Below the pieces are notes generated by a model that was given only the letters and a program-made list of their open reading frames with translations, did no database searches and was not told where the DNA came from. DNA of 49,210 nt from Streptomyces sp. NRRL F-5123 (lineage in GTDB: Bacteria > Actinomycetota > Actinomycetes > Streptomycetales > Streptomycetaceae), in NCBI RefSeq assembly GCF_000721495.1, contig NZ_JOHY01000064.1, positions 1-49,210 on the forward strand. Direction: 5' to 3'. Within the stretch, counting starts at the first letter, position 1. Each line of letters begins with the position of its first letter. This document shows, in pieces, positions 23,936-31,649 of the stretch. Both the position numbers and the translations under genes were made by a program.

Positions 23936-26169
23936 TACGCCTCGGTCTGCGGATGGCGCTCGGTACGGGCCGGGACGCCCTGCTGCGGCTGGCCGTGATC
24001 GCGGCCGCGGTCGCACTCGGCGTCGGCATGCTGCTGGCCACGCTCGCCGCGCTCAACGCCACCGGTACGCAGAACGCCCGCAACGGCTGGCTCAACACCG
24101 GCCGGGTACCGGCCCAGGCGCAACCGGGCGCCGACCCGCTGTGGTGGCAGATCGCCGCGGACGGCTTCCAGGGCAGGCTGGTGGGCCGGATCGACGTGGC
24201 CGCGACCGGCCCGCACTCCCCCGTACCGCCGGGCATGCCGCGGCTGCCGGGCCCGGGCGAGTTCTACGCCTCCCCCGCGATGGCCGAGCTGCTGCGCGAC
24301 ACCCCGGCTGCCCAGCTCGCCGACCGCTACCCGGGCAGGCTCGCCGGGACCATCGGCAAGGCGGCGCTGCCCGGTCCTGACTCACTGGTCATCGTGATCG
24401 GCCACCGCCCGGACGAACTGGCCGGGCAGCGCAACGCGACCGAGGTGAAGGCCATCGCCTCGTCCTCGCCCAGCAGTTGCAGCGGGCCGAGCTGCACGGT
24501 GGGCACCAACAGCAACGGGATGAAGCTGATCCTCTCGGTCGTCGCCGCGGCAATGATCTTCCCGGTGCTGGTGCTCATCGGCACCGCCACCCGGCTGTCG
24601 GCCGCCGCGCGCGAGCAGCGGTTCGCGGCGATGCGGCTGGTCGGGGCGACGCCCCGGCAGATCGCGGTGGTCTCGACGGTCGAGTCGACGGTGGCGGCGG
24701 CCGCGGGCGTCGCGGCGGGCTTCGGCCTCTACGAGGCGCTGCGCCCGCTGCTGGTGAAGGTCGACTTCACCCGCACGCCGTTCTTCCTCTCCGACCTGTC
24801 GCTGTCCGTGGCCGATGTCGCGGTGGTCGCGCTGGGGGTGCCGCTCGCGGCGGCGCTGTCGGCGCGGCTCGCGCTGCGCCGGGTGCGGATCTCGCCGCTC
24901 GGCGTCACCCGCCGGACCACGCCGCGCCCGCCGCGCGCCTACCGGCTGATCCCGCTGGTGGCCGGGCTGGTGGAGCTGGCGTGCTTCATCGGGCACCGCC
25001 CACCGACCAGCACCGGGCAGGTGCGGGCCTTCCTGCCCGGCATCCTGGTGGTGCTGGGCGGGCTGGTGGTGGCCGGGCCGTGGCTGACGATGGCGGGCGC
25101 GCGGCTGATGGCCGCGCGTGCCCGGCGCGCCGCCGGGCTGGTCGCCGGACGGCGGCTGTCGGACGACCCAAAGGCCGGTTTCCGAGCGGTCAGCGGGCTG
25201 GTGCTCGCGCTGTGCGTGACGACCGCCGCGGTCGGAATCATCGACGCGATGGTGCACGAGCGGGGGCTGCCGGGCACGAGCAAGGCGGTACGGGACACGG
25301 TGGCGAGCGACCACCGGGACTTCACCTACCACCGCATCGTCGGCACCGGCGTCACCCCGCCGGACAGCCTGCTCGCTGCGCTGCGCGCGGTGCCCGGCGT
25401 CGGAGGCGTCCTCGTCGTCCACGCCGATCCCGGCGGTGACCGCAACGCTCCCTACAGCGGCGGGCTGGTGGACTGCGCGCAGCTGGCCACCGTACCGGTG
25501 TACGGGGCCTGTGCGCAGGGCGCGCGGACGGCGTCCTTCAACACCGGAGTGGACTCGTACGGCCTGGACCACGACCATTCGTGGCCGACGCGCTGGCCGG
25601 CCGCAGCGACGACGCCGGAGGAGCTGCGGGGGCTGCCGGTCGTGCAGGTCGCCGTGACCACGGACGGCTCGCGGTCCGCCGTGGAGACCGTGCGGACGCT
25701 GCTGGCGCGGGCGTACCCGGCGGACGACCCGCCGTACACCGTCGCCGAACAACGCGCCGCGGATGCGCAGGAGCTGGACAGCTACCGGCGGCTGGCCGAT
25801 GTCGTCATAGCCGTGAGCTTCCCCGTGGCCGGGTGCAGCCTCGCGGTCGCGGTGGCGGGCGGCATCGGCGACCGCAAGCGGCCCTTCAGCCTGCTGCGGC
25901 TGACCGGGGTGCGGCTGCGGACGCTGCGTCAGGTCGTGCTGCTGGAGAGCGCGGTGCCGATGCTGGCGGTCGCGGTGGTGGCGGTCGGCACCGGGTTCCT
26001 GGCCGCCCAGCTCTTCCTGAAGGCGCAGCTGGGCTACTCGCTGCAGCCGCCGGGCCCGGAGTACTACGTCATGGTCGGCGGCGGGATCGTTGCGGCGCTC
26101 GCCGTGATCGGGGCGACGCTGCCGCTGCTGACGCGCGTCACAGGACCGGAGAACGCGCGCAACGAGTGA
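23932..26169 (+). CDS. FtsX-like ABC permease
   Basis: 745-residue permease with two FtsX-type units. The N-terminal membrane helix is RLAVIAAAVALGVGMLLATLAA. About 160 extracytoplasmic residues follow, including a CSGPSC pair (about 183-190) that may form a disulfide. A block of three helices then contains the motif REQRFAAMRLVGATPRQIAVV. A second helix set, a second outer domain, and a repeat of the FtsX motif (RKRPFSLLRLTGVRLRTLRQVVLLES) end the protein. GTG 23932 overlaps the ATPase stop. With the ATPase it forms a PadR-controlled exporter or sensor-transporter. A strong terminator follows. Confidence 0.88.
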   Translation: MIRLGLRMALGTGRDALLRLAVIAAAVALGVGMLLATLAALNATGTQNARNGWLNTGRVPAQAQPGADPLWWQIAADGFQGRLVGRIDVAATGPHSPVPPGMPRLPGPGEFYASPAMAELLRDTPAAQLADRYPGRLAGTIGKAALPGPDSLVIVIGHRPDELAGQRNATEVKAIASSSPSSCSGPSCTVGTNSNGMKLILSVVAAAMIFPVLVLIGTATRLSAAAREQRFAAMRLVGATPRQIAVVSTVESTVAAAAGVAAGFGLYEALRPLLVKVDFTRTPFFLSDLSLSVADVAVVALGVPLAAALSARLALRRVRISPLGVTRRTTPRPPRAYRLIPLVAGLVELACFIGHRPPTSTGQVRAFLPGILVVLGGLVVAGPWLTMAGARLMAARARRAAGLVAGRRLSDDPKAGFRAVSGLVLALCVTTAAVGIIDAMVHERGLPGTSKAVRDTVASDHRDFTYHRIVGTGVTPPDSLLAALRAVPGVGGVLVVHADPGGDRNAPYSGGLVDCAQLATVPVYGACAQGARTASFNTGVDSYGLDHDHSWPTRWPAAATTPEELRGLPVVQVAVTTDGSRSAVETVRTLLARAYPADDPPYTVAEQRAADAQELDSYRRLADVVIAVSFPVAGCSLAVAVAGGIGDRKRPFSLLRLTGVRLRTLRQVVLLESAVPMLAVAVVAVGTGFLAAQLFLKAQLGYSLQPPGPEYYVMVGGGIVAALAVIGATLPLLTRVTGPENARNE

Positions 26170-26191
26170 CGGGGGCGCCGCGCGGGATCCG

Positions 26192-26227
26192 GATCGCGCC
26201 ATCCGCCGGCCGGCGGGTGGCGCGATC
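26192..26227 (+). terminator. Terminator of the PadR-ABC operon
   Basis: An 18-bp arm (26192-26209) is followed immediately by its complement (26210-26227) with one G-T wobble. It begins 22 bases after the permease stop. Confidence 0.8.
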
Positions 26228-26342
26228 GCGTCCCCGGGCCCTCGCCGTCCTTGCGGGGGTCCGCGGGCGGCCTCGCGGGCAGACCAATCCGCCGGGTGGC
26301 CGACGTTGTCAGGGTGCCGTCCTGGGGCGTTGCGGAATCTTG

Positions 26343-26444
26343 TGGTGTAGACCAATTTACCCCAGCGAGGCCGGGGTTGAGTCGTTGAACAGGGCCACAA
26401 CCAGGCATGACACGTAAAGGTCCAGACCTGATTGGTCCAGACCC
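26343..26444 (+). promoter_or_regulatory. DasR/chitinase-type boxes upstream of the secreted protein
   Basis: Three elements: TGGTGTAGACCA (26343-26354), AGGTCCAGACCT (26418-26429) and TGGTCCAGACCC (26433-26444). The last two form a direct repeat 15 bp apart. They match the TGGTCTAGACCA core of DasR sites and the TGGTCCAGACCT-type direct repeat of streptomycete chitinase promoters. A possible -35, TTGAAC, is at 26385-26390. Confidence 0.65.
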
Positions 26445-26681
26445 TTGCGCGAGCTGACGGTGAGTGCCACCGTACTGGGCAACCCCGCTCGGGTGTCGTG
26501 CGGAGGTACGGCCGGCCGCCGCCGGCAGCCTCCGCGCCCGAAACGACGCCCGAGCGCCGTACGCGTCGACGAGGTAACAGCGGCCGGTGCAGCGCACCGC
26601 GCCGCCGCGCCCCCACCGGCCCGCGGTGCCCGCCGCGGGCTGCACGCCTGCTCGTTCGCGATCGAAGGGATCGTCACCACC

Positions 26682-27410
26682 ATGCGCGGACTCACCATGC
26701 GCGAGAAGTCCACCGGGTTCGGCATCGCCGCCGGCCTCGGCACCGTCGCCCTGCTCGCCGGGCTCGCCACCTTCGCCGGTGGCGGTACGGCCTCGGCCGA
26801 CCCGAACACCACCACCGCCGTCAGCTCCGGCCCGTCCAGCTGGACGCAGGCCACCGCGACCGGCCAGCCCTCGCAGTACAGCTCCCCCCTGGAGCGCTGC
26901 GCCAACGGCGTCGACCACCCGATCAGCGGCGCCAACCCCATCCTCGGCGAGCCGCTGAACACGAAGTTCAGCAGCAACGTCGGGCTGTCGGAGCAGGTCA
27001 CCTTCTCCGGCAACCAGTGGTACGGCGACTGGAACTTCGTCTTCACCAACACCTCCTCGCAGACGCTCTCCACCGACTGCGCGGTGCTGGTCTTCCGGGC
27101 GCCGTCCAGCTCCGACGACCACAGCTACACCTCCACCCAGGCCTACGGGCACCCGCAGCAGGACTACCTGGAGGTGCCGCGCGGCGACGGGACGTCGTTC
27201 TACATCGCCCGGCTCGGCTTCCACGACGTGACGCTCGCGGAGCGCCAGGTCGCGCCCGGGCAGTCCTTCACGTACACCTTCGGCGGCGTCCCGTCGGCGG
27301 CGATCAGCAACGACCAGATCCGCGACTCGCTGAAGTTCACGGCCGACCTGGACCTCAAGGCCAACGAGTCGCTGATCGAGCACTACGGCACCGACCGCCT
27401 CACCAACTGA
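26682..27410 (+). CDS. Secreted protein of unknown function, probably chitin/GlcNAc regulated
   Basis: 242 residues. The N-terminus is a Sec signal peptide (FGIAAGLGTVALLAGLATFAGG) with cleavage predicted after TASA, before DPNTTT. The mature protein of about 200 residues is Ser/Thr/Asn rich and appears all-beta: QVTFSGNQWYGDWNFVFTNTS, DYLEVPRGDGTSFYIARLGF, GQSFTYTFGG. It has two Cys (ERCANG, TDCAVL), likely a disulfide. No catalytic motif or known carbohydrate-binding module was recognised. ATG 26682 precedes a second ATG at 26697; either gives the same mature protein. The promoter carries chitinase-type repeats, so a role in polysaccharide binding or breakdown is inferred. It has its own terminator. 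Confidence 0.78.
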   Translation: MRGLTMREKSTGFGIAAGLGTVALLAGLATFAGGGTASADPNTTTAVSSGPSSWTQATATGQPSQYSSPLERCANGVDHPISGANPILGEPLNTKFSSNVGLSEQVTFSGNQWYGDWNFVFTNTSSQTLSTDCAVLVFRAPSSSDDHSYTSTQAYGHPQQDYLEVPRGDGTSFYIARLGFHDVTLAERQVAPGQSFTYTFGGVPSAAISNDQIRDSLKFTADLDLKANESLIEHYGTDRLTN

Positions 27411-27469
27411 CGGTCGGCTGACGGCTGTTCCGCCCGCCGGCCGGGCGGACCCGGCCGTCTCCCGAACCC

Positions 27470-27505
27470 GGGGGCGGGCGCCCGGTGCGTGTGGCGCCCG
27501 CTCCC
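27470..27505 (+). terminator. Terminator of the secreted-protein gene
   Basis: 13-bp stem with one G-T wobble (arms 27470-27482 and 27493-27505) and a ten-base loop. Confidence 0.6.
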
Positions 27506-27574
27506 GGCCGCGTCCACGGCCGCATCCACGGCCGCTGACGGTCTGACGGTCCGCTGACGAAGGAGGGGTGCGCG

Positions 27575-28057
27575 GTGGTGCGCGTACCGAAGCGATGGGT
27601 GGCCCTCGGTACGGCCGCCGCGGCGGTCACCGCGGCGGCGGCCCTGCGGTCCGGCGGGGCCGCGCACGGCGGGAGCGGCGCGGACGCCGCCGCCGGGCAG
27701 CAGGCCCTCGCCGTCGCCCGCCAGGAGTTCGGCCGGCTGTCCGGCGGGGACTGGGCGGGCGCCTGGCAGTTGTGGACGGCCGACGCCCGACAGGCCGTCC
27801 CTCAGGACGAGTTCGTCCGCGCCAACACGGAGTGCCGGCCCGCGCTGGGCGTCCCTTACGTCCTCGGTCCCGGCTCCCGCACCGGCCCCGGCACCTTCCG
27901 CGTCAGCTGGACCCACGCCGGCACGACCGGCAGCAGCACCCTGCAACTCGCCTCCGGCCACTGGTACTTCTCCCCCGGCCCGCAGACCCTCGCCGACTTC
28001 CGCCTCGGCGCCGACCACGTCGTCCGGCAGCGGCGCGCGAGCGGGTCGTGCCGCTGA
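27575..28057 (+). CDS. Exported or membrane-anchored protein of unknown function
   Basis: 160 residues. A short basic N-terminus and hydrophobic segment (WVALGTAAAAVTAAAAL) act as signal or anchor; there is no lipobox Cys. The mature region QQALAVARQEFGRLSGGDWAGAWQLWTADARQAV followed by a beta-rich half looks like an NTF2/SnoaL-like fold, which is only a suggestion. GTG 27575 has a strong GAAGGAGGGG upstream. Its 3' end overlaps the CopC-CopD gene by ten bases, so the two are translationally coupled and it may assist copper handling. Confidence 0.68.
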   Translation: MVRVPKRWVALGTAAAAVTAAAALRSGGAAHGGSGADAAAGQQALAVARQEFGRLSGGDWAGAWQLWTADARQAVPQDEFVRANTECRPALGVPYVLGPGSRTGPGTFRVSWTHAGTTGSSTLQLASGHWYFSPGPQTLADFRLGADHVVRQRRASGSCR

Positions 28058-29733
28058 GGGGCGGGCGGGCGCCGCTGCACACCCTGCTGCGGCGACTGGC
28101 GGCGGGCGCGGCGCTCGCGGTCGCCGCGGTGCTCGCGCCGCCCGGTACGGCCGGGGCGCACGCCGACCTCGTCCGGTCCTCGCCCGCCGACGGGGCGGTG
28201 CTCTCCGCCGAGCCGCGGCAGGTGACGCTGGTGTTCTCGGAAGAGGTCGCGCTCCGGCTCAGTTCCGTGCGCGTCATCGGCCCCGCCGGGCGCCGCGTCG
28301 ACGAGGGCCCGCCGACCGCCACCGGGCCGGGCGGCGACGGGATGAGCGTCCGGCTCGCGCCCGAGGCGCGGCCCGGCACGTACGTCCTGAGCTGGCGCAC
28401 CACCGCGACCGACGACGGCCACACCACCACCGGCGCCCTCGCCTTCTCCGTCGGCGCCCCCTCCGCGACCCCCGCGGCCGCCCCGGGGAGCACGGACCGC
28501 CTCACCGGCGCGGCCCTCGACGCCGCGGTCTGGCTCGGCTTCGCGGGCCTCGCCGCGATGGTCGGCTTCACGGCCGTCCGCGCGTCCTGCCTGCCCCGTC
28601 CGCCGGAGGCGGAACCGGCAGTATCCGCGGAAGAGGACGGGCTCCCCGGCGCGGGAGGGACGGGCGGCACGGCCACCGCGGCGGCGGTCGCGGAGGGCCC
28701 CGTCACAGCGGCGCCCGGCGCCACCGGCACGGCCTCGCGCGCCGCCGCGGCCGCCGCCGGGGACCCTGCCGGCAGCGCCGCCGCCGGATTGCACCGCGGG
28801 GAACTGCCCGCAGGCACGTCCCCACGGGTCACCGCGGCCGTCGCGGAAGACCCCGGCGCGGGCCGCGCCAGGAGCGCGACGGGTCGCCTCGTCGGGGCCG
28901 ACGTCGTGCACGCCGCGCCCGGCGGGGCGGGGACCGGGCCCGCGTGGGCGGGGCTGCGGTGGCCGGCGGCCGTGGGGTGGGGGGCGGTGCTGGCCGGCGC
29001 CGTCGCCCAGCTCCTCGTCCACGGGCCGGCCGCGCAGGGCCTGTCCCTCGCGCACGTCAGGGACCGCTCGCTGCTGTCGGCGACACTGAGCACGCACGAG
29101 GGGCACACGCTCGTCGCCCGGCTGATGCTGCTCGCGCTGACCGCGGTGGTCGGTGAGCAGATCCTGCGGCACCGGCGGGCGGGCGCGGCCGGGGCGGTGC
29201 CCCTGGCGCTGCTGCTCGCGCTGACGTGGAGCGAGACCAGCCACGCCCCGGGCGAGCCGCTCGCGCCGCTCGCCATGCTCGTCACCGCCCTGCACGTCAC
29301 GGCGATGGCGGTGTGGGCGGGCGGCGTGGCGACGCTGGCCGTCCTGCTGGTCCGCCACCGCGGGCCCGAACTGGCCACCGCCGCCCGCCGCTTCACACGC
29401 CTGGCGCTGGCCGCCGTGGGCGTGCTGATCGCCACCGGCACTTACCAGGCCTGGCGCCTGCTCGGCAGCTTCGGCGCCCTGACCGGCACGCACTACGGCC
29501 GCCTGCTGCTCCTGAAGAGCGCCCTGGTCCTTGCCGTCCTTGCGGTGGCGGCCCTCCGCCACGCCCACGGCCGCCCCTCCCCCGCGGCCCCCGCACGTAC
29601 CGTCCTGGCCGAACTCGCGGGCCTCACCGCCGTCCTGGTCGTCACCGTCCTGCTGACCTCCACCGCCCCGGCCGCGCACACCGCCGGGGCGGCCGGCACC
29701 GCACGCCCCGCGGGGACGTCGGCGCCGCGCTGA
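28048..29733 (+). CDS. CopC-CopD fusion, copper-handling membrane protein
   Basis: 561 residues combining a periplasmic-type CopC domain with a CopD membrane domain. After the signal peptide, cleavage at GTAGA exposes His38 as the mature N-terminus (HADLVRSSPADGAVL), the classic CopC copper ligand. The matching Asp/His pair is in TDDGHTTTGAL (Asp123, His125). About 120 residues of low-complexity Ala/Gly/Thr sequence (from about 190) separate the first CopD helix from the rest. CopD-type helices carry HEGHTLVARLMLLALT, SETSHAPGEPLAPLAML, LHVTAMAVWAGGVATL and TGTYQAWRLLGSFGALTGTHYGRLLLLKS. The role is copper uptake or delivery across the membrane. GTG 28048 overlaps the preceding gene. Confidence 0.88.
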   Translation: MPLRGGRAPLHTLLRRLAAGAALAVAAVLAPPGTAGAHADLVRSSPADGAVLSAEPRQVTLVFSEEVALRLSSVRVIGPAGRRVDEGPPTATGPGGDGMSVRLAPEARPGTYVLSWRTTATDDGHTTTGALAFSVGAPSATPAAAPGSTDRLTGAALDAAVWLGFAGLAAMVGFTAVRASCLPRPPEAEPAVSAEEDGLPGAGGTGGTATAAAVAEGPVTAAPGATGTASRAAAAAAGDPAGSAAAGLHRGELPAGTSPRVTAAVAEDPGAGRARSATGRLVGADVVHAAPGGAGTGPAWAGLRWPAAVGWGAVLAGAVAQLLVHGPAAQGLSLAHVRDRSLLSATLSTHEGHTLVARLMLLALTAVVGEQILRHRRAGAAGAVPLALLLALTWSETSHAPGEPLAPLAMLVTALHVTAMAVWAGGVATLAVLLVRHRGPELATAARRFTRLALAAVGVLIATGTYQAWRLLGSFGALTGTHYGRLLLLKSALVLAVLAVAALRHAHGRPSPAAPARTVLAELAGLTAVLVVTVLLTSTAPAAHTAGAAGTARPAGTSAPR

Positions 29734-29765
29734 AGCTCCGGGAGCGAGGCCCGTCCGGCATACTG

Positions 29766-31025
29766 GTGACCGTGCGTGTGGCCATCATGACGGCGGGTTC
29801 GCGAGGGGACGTGGCCCCGTACACCGGGCTGGGGCACGGGCTCGCCTCGGGCGGGCACGATGTGACGGTCGTGACGCACGAGCGGTTCGCGGGACTCGTG
29901 GCGGACGCCGGGGTGGGCTTCCGCGGGCTGCCGGTGGACCCTCGGGCCGCGCTGGCGTCGCACGCCGGGCAGGACCTGCACGCGTCGCGGAACGCCGCCG
30001 TGAAGCTGTGGCGGCTGTTCGGGATGGCCCGCGAGCTGGTCGGGGAGATGGCCGGGGCGCTGCTCGCGGCGGCCGAGGGCGCGGAGGTGCTGCTGCTGGG
30101 CGGGGCGGTCGCGCCGCTCGGGCAGGTGATCGGGGAGGGCCTCGGGGTGCCGACCCTCGGGGCCTATCTGCAACCGCTGGCGCCCACACGGGAGTTCGCA
30201 CCGCCGGTGATCGGCACGGGCTCGTGGGGCGGGCCGGTGAACCGGGCGGCGGCGCGGGCCGTCAACGCGGGGCTCGACACCGTCTTCCGGGACGCCGCCC
30301 GGGACCTGCGCCTCCGGCTGGGGCTGGAGCCGCGCGGCGTGGGCGCGGCCCGGCGGGCGCGGGATCGCGCGGACTGGCCGGTCTTCCACGGCTTCAGCCG
30401 CCATGTGCTGCCACGCCCCGCCGACTGGCGCTCCGGGCTCACCGTCACCGGCTACTGGTGGCCCCGGGGTGCGCCGGACGCCCGGCTCCCGGACGAGGTC
30501 GAGGACTTCCTCGCGGCCGGCCCGCCGCCCGTCTACGTCGGGCTCGGCAGCGCCACCGTGCCGGACCCGGCGGGGCTGAGCGCGGCGGTGGTACGGGCGC
30601 TGCGCGCGGCCGGGGTGCGCGGGGTGGTCCAGCGCGGCTGGAGCGGGCTGGACGCGGGGGAGGCGGCGGGCGGCGACATGCTCACCGTCGGGGACCTCCC
30701 GCACGAGCTGCTCTTCCCGCGCACGGCGGCGGTCGTCCACCACGCGGGTGCGGGCACGACCGCGGCGGCCCTGCGCGCGGGGGTGCCCGCGGTGCCGGTG
30801 CCGGTGCAGTTCGACGCGGCCTTCTGGTCCCGCCGGCTCACCGCACTCGGCGTCACGCCGGGCCCCGTCCCGCTGCGCACCCTCACCGCCGGAGCCCTCG
30901 GCGCGGCCGTCCGCCGGGCCGTGACGGACCCCGCGTACGCCGCACGGGCCGCCGAACTCGCCCGCCGCATCGGCACGGAGGACGCCGTCGCCCCGGTCCG
31001 CACGGCCCTGGCCCGGCTGGCGTAG
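29766..31025 (+). CDS. UGT-type (GT1) glycosyltransferase
   Basis: 419-residue cytoplasmic glycosyltransferase with GT-B fold. The N-terminal acceptor domain begins VRVAIMTAGSRGDVAPYTGLGHGL, the usual strand and GSRGDV loop of sterol/macrolide/flavonoid UGTs. The C-terminal nucleotide-sugar domain has PVYVGLGS, VGDLPHELLFPRTAAVVHHAGAGTTAAALRAGVP and PVQFDAAFW, i.e. the HHGGxGT-type donor loop in its HHAGAGT variant. The donor is probably UDP- or dTDP-sugar and the acceptor a lipid or polyketide-like molecule. The start is unclear among GTG 29766, 29772 and 29778, and no good ribosome site is seen. It follows the copper gene by 32 bases, possibly co-transcribed. Confidence 0.85.
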   Translation: MTVRVAIMTAGSRGDVAPYTGLGHGLASGGHDVTVVTHERFAGLVADAGVGFRGLPVDPRAALASHAGQDLHASRNAAVKLWRLFGMARELVGEMAGALLAAAEGAEVLLLGGAVAPLGQVIGEGLGVPTLGAYLQPLAPTREFAPPVIGTGSWGGPVNRAAARAVNAGLDTVFRDAARDLRLRLGLEPRGVGAARRARDRADWPVFHGFSRHVLPRPADWRSGLTVTGYWWPRGAPDARLPDEVEDFLAAGPPPVYVGLGSATVPDPAGLSAAVVRALRAAGVRGVVQRGWSGLDAGEAAGGDMLTVGDLPHELLFPRTAAVVHHAGAGTTAAALRAGVPAVPVPVQFDAAFWSRRLTALGVTPGPVPLRTLTAGALGAAVRRAVTDPAYAARAAELARRIGTEDAVAPVRTALARLA

Positions 31026-31070
31026 ACGGGCGGCGGGAACGCGTCCCGGGCCGACCCCACGACCCCGCGG

Positions 31071-31108
31071 CCACCTGCCACCTGCCACCTGCCACCTGCC
31101 ACCTGCCA
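31071..31108. repeat. Five tandem copies of CCACCTG
   Basis: Five exact heptamers plus a partial copy (CCA), directly after the glycosyltransferase and before the convergent small gene. Confidence 0.95.
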
Positions 31109-31120
31109 GGCGTAACCGGC

Positions 31121-31522
31121 TCAGCCCGCCAGCGGCAGGAATCCGCCCCGCGCCGACCCCGCGGCCATCAGCCCCGCGAGGTCCAGCTCCGCGGGCAGAT
31201 GCGGCAGCGACAGCACCAGGACGCCCCCGGCGGCCTCGGCGTCGGCGCACCAGTCGCCCATGCCGGCCTCCTCGTCCGCGTCCTCGGCGGCTCCGCCGTC
31301 CAGCGCGGGCAGGACGGGCGCGGCCAGCGCGGGGATCACGACCCCGTGCTCGCCGGGACCGTCGACGACGCACATCGTCAGCCGCGGCAGCACGCTCCAC
31401 CCCGCGGGCCGCTGCACCTCCTGCCCCACCGCCGGCAGGGCGTCGTGGACGGGCGCACCGGCCAGGAGCAGCACGGGGGTCCTCCCGCGCACGAAGAGGG
31501 TGTTCTCAGGCGTCAGCAGCAC
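31121..31522 (-). CDS. Small protein of unknown function
   Basis: 133 residues, acidic, soluble, no signal peptide. It opens MLLTPENTLFVRGRTPVLLLAGAPVHDALPAVGQ and ends ELDLAGLMAAGSARGGFLPLAG. The family was not recognised; the strand-like start and acidic middle (AAEDADEEAGMGD) resemble SseB-like or enhanced-serine-sensitivity-like streptomycete proteins only loosely. GTG 31522 is used with GCGGGA upstream. It is a single gene, convergent with the glycosyltransferase and running in the same direction as the upstream phosphatase operon, from which it is separated by a strong hairpin. Confidence 0.6.
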   Translation of the reverse strand: MLLTPENTLFVRGRTPVLLLAGAPVHDALPAVGQEVQRPAGWSVLPRLTMCVVDGPGEHGVVIPALAAPVLPALDGGAAEDADEEAGMGDWCADAEAAGGVLVLSLPHLPAELDLAGLMAAGSARGGFLPLAG

Positions 31523-31593
31523 TCCCGCATCATGGCATCCCGCACCGACAGCCGCCCCGCGGGGCTCCCGGGGTCCGGGCCCGGAAAGGGGAC

Positions 31594-31630
31594 GGCCCCC
31601 GCCCGGCGCACGGTGCGCCGGGCGGGGGCC
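31594..31630 (-). terminator. Terminator of the ABC-permease-phosphatase operon
   Basis: 18-bp perfect arms (31594-31611 and 31613-31630, starting GGCCCCCGCCCGG) around one central base, 20 bases past the phosphatase stop. Confidence 0.8.
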
Positions 31631-31649
31631 GCCTGCCGTCAGCGGGGCG

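Noticed and set aside
31071..31108. Short tandem repeats as a CRISPR array
   Set aside because: Seven-base units with no spacers; no cas genes in the window.
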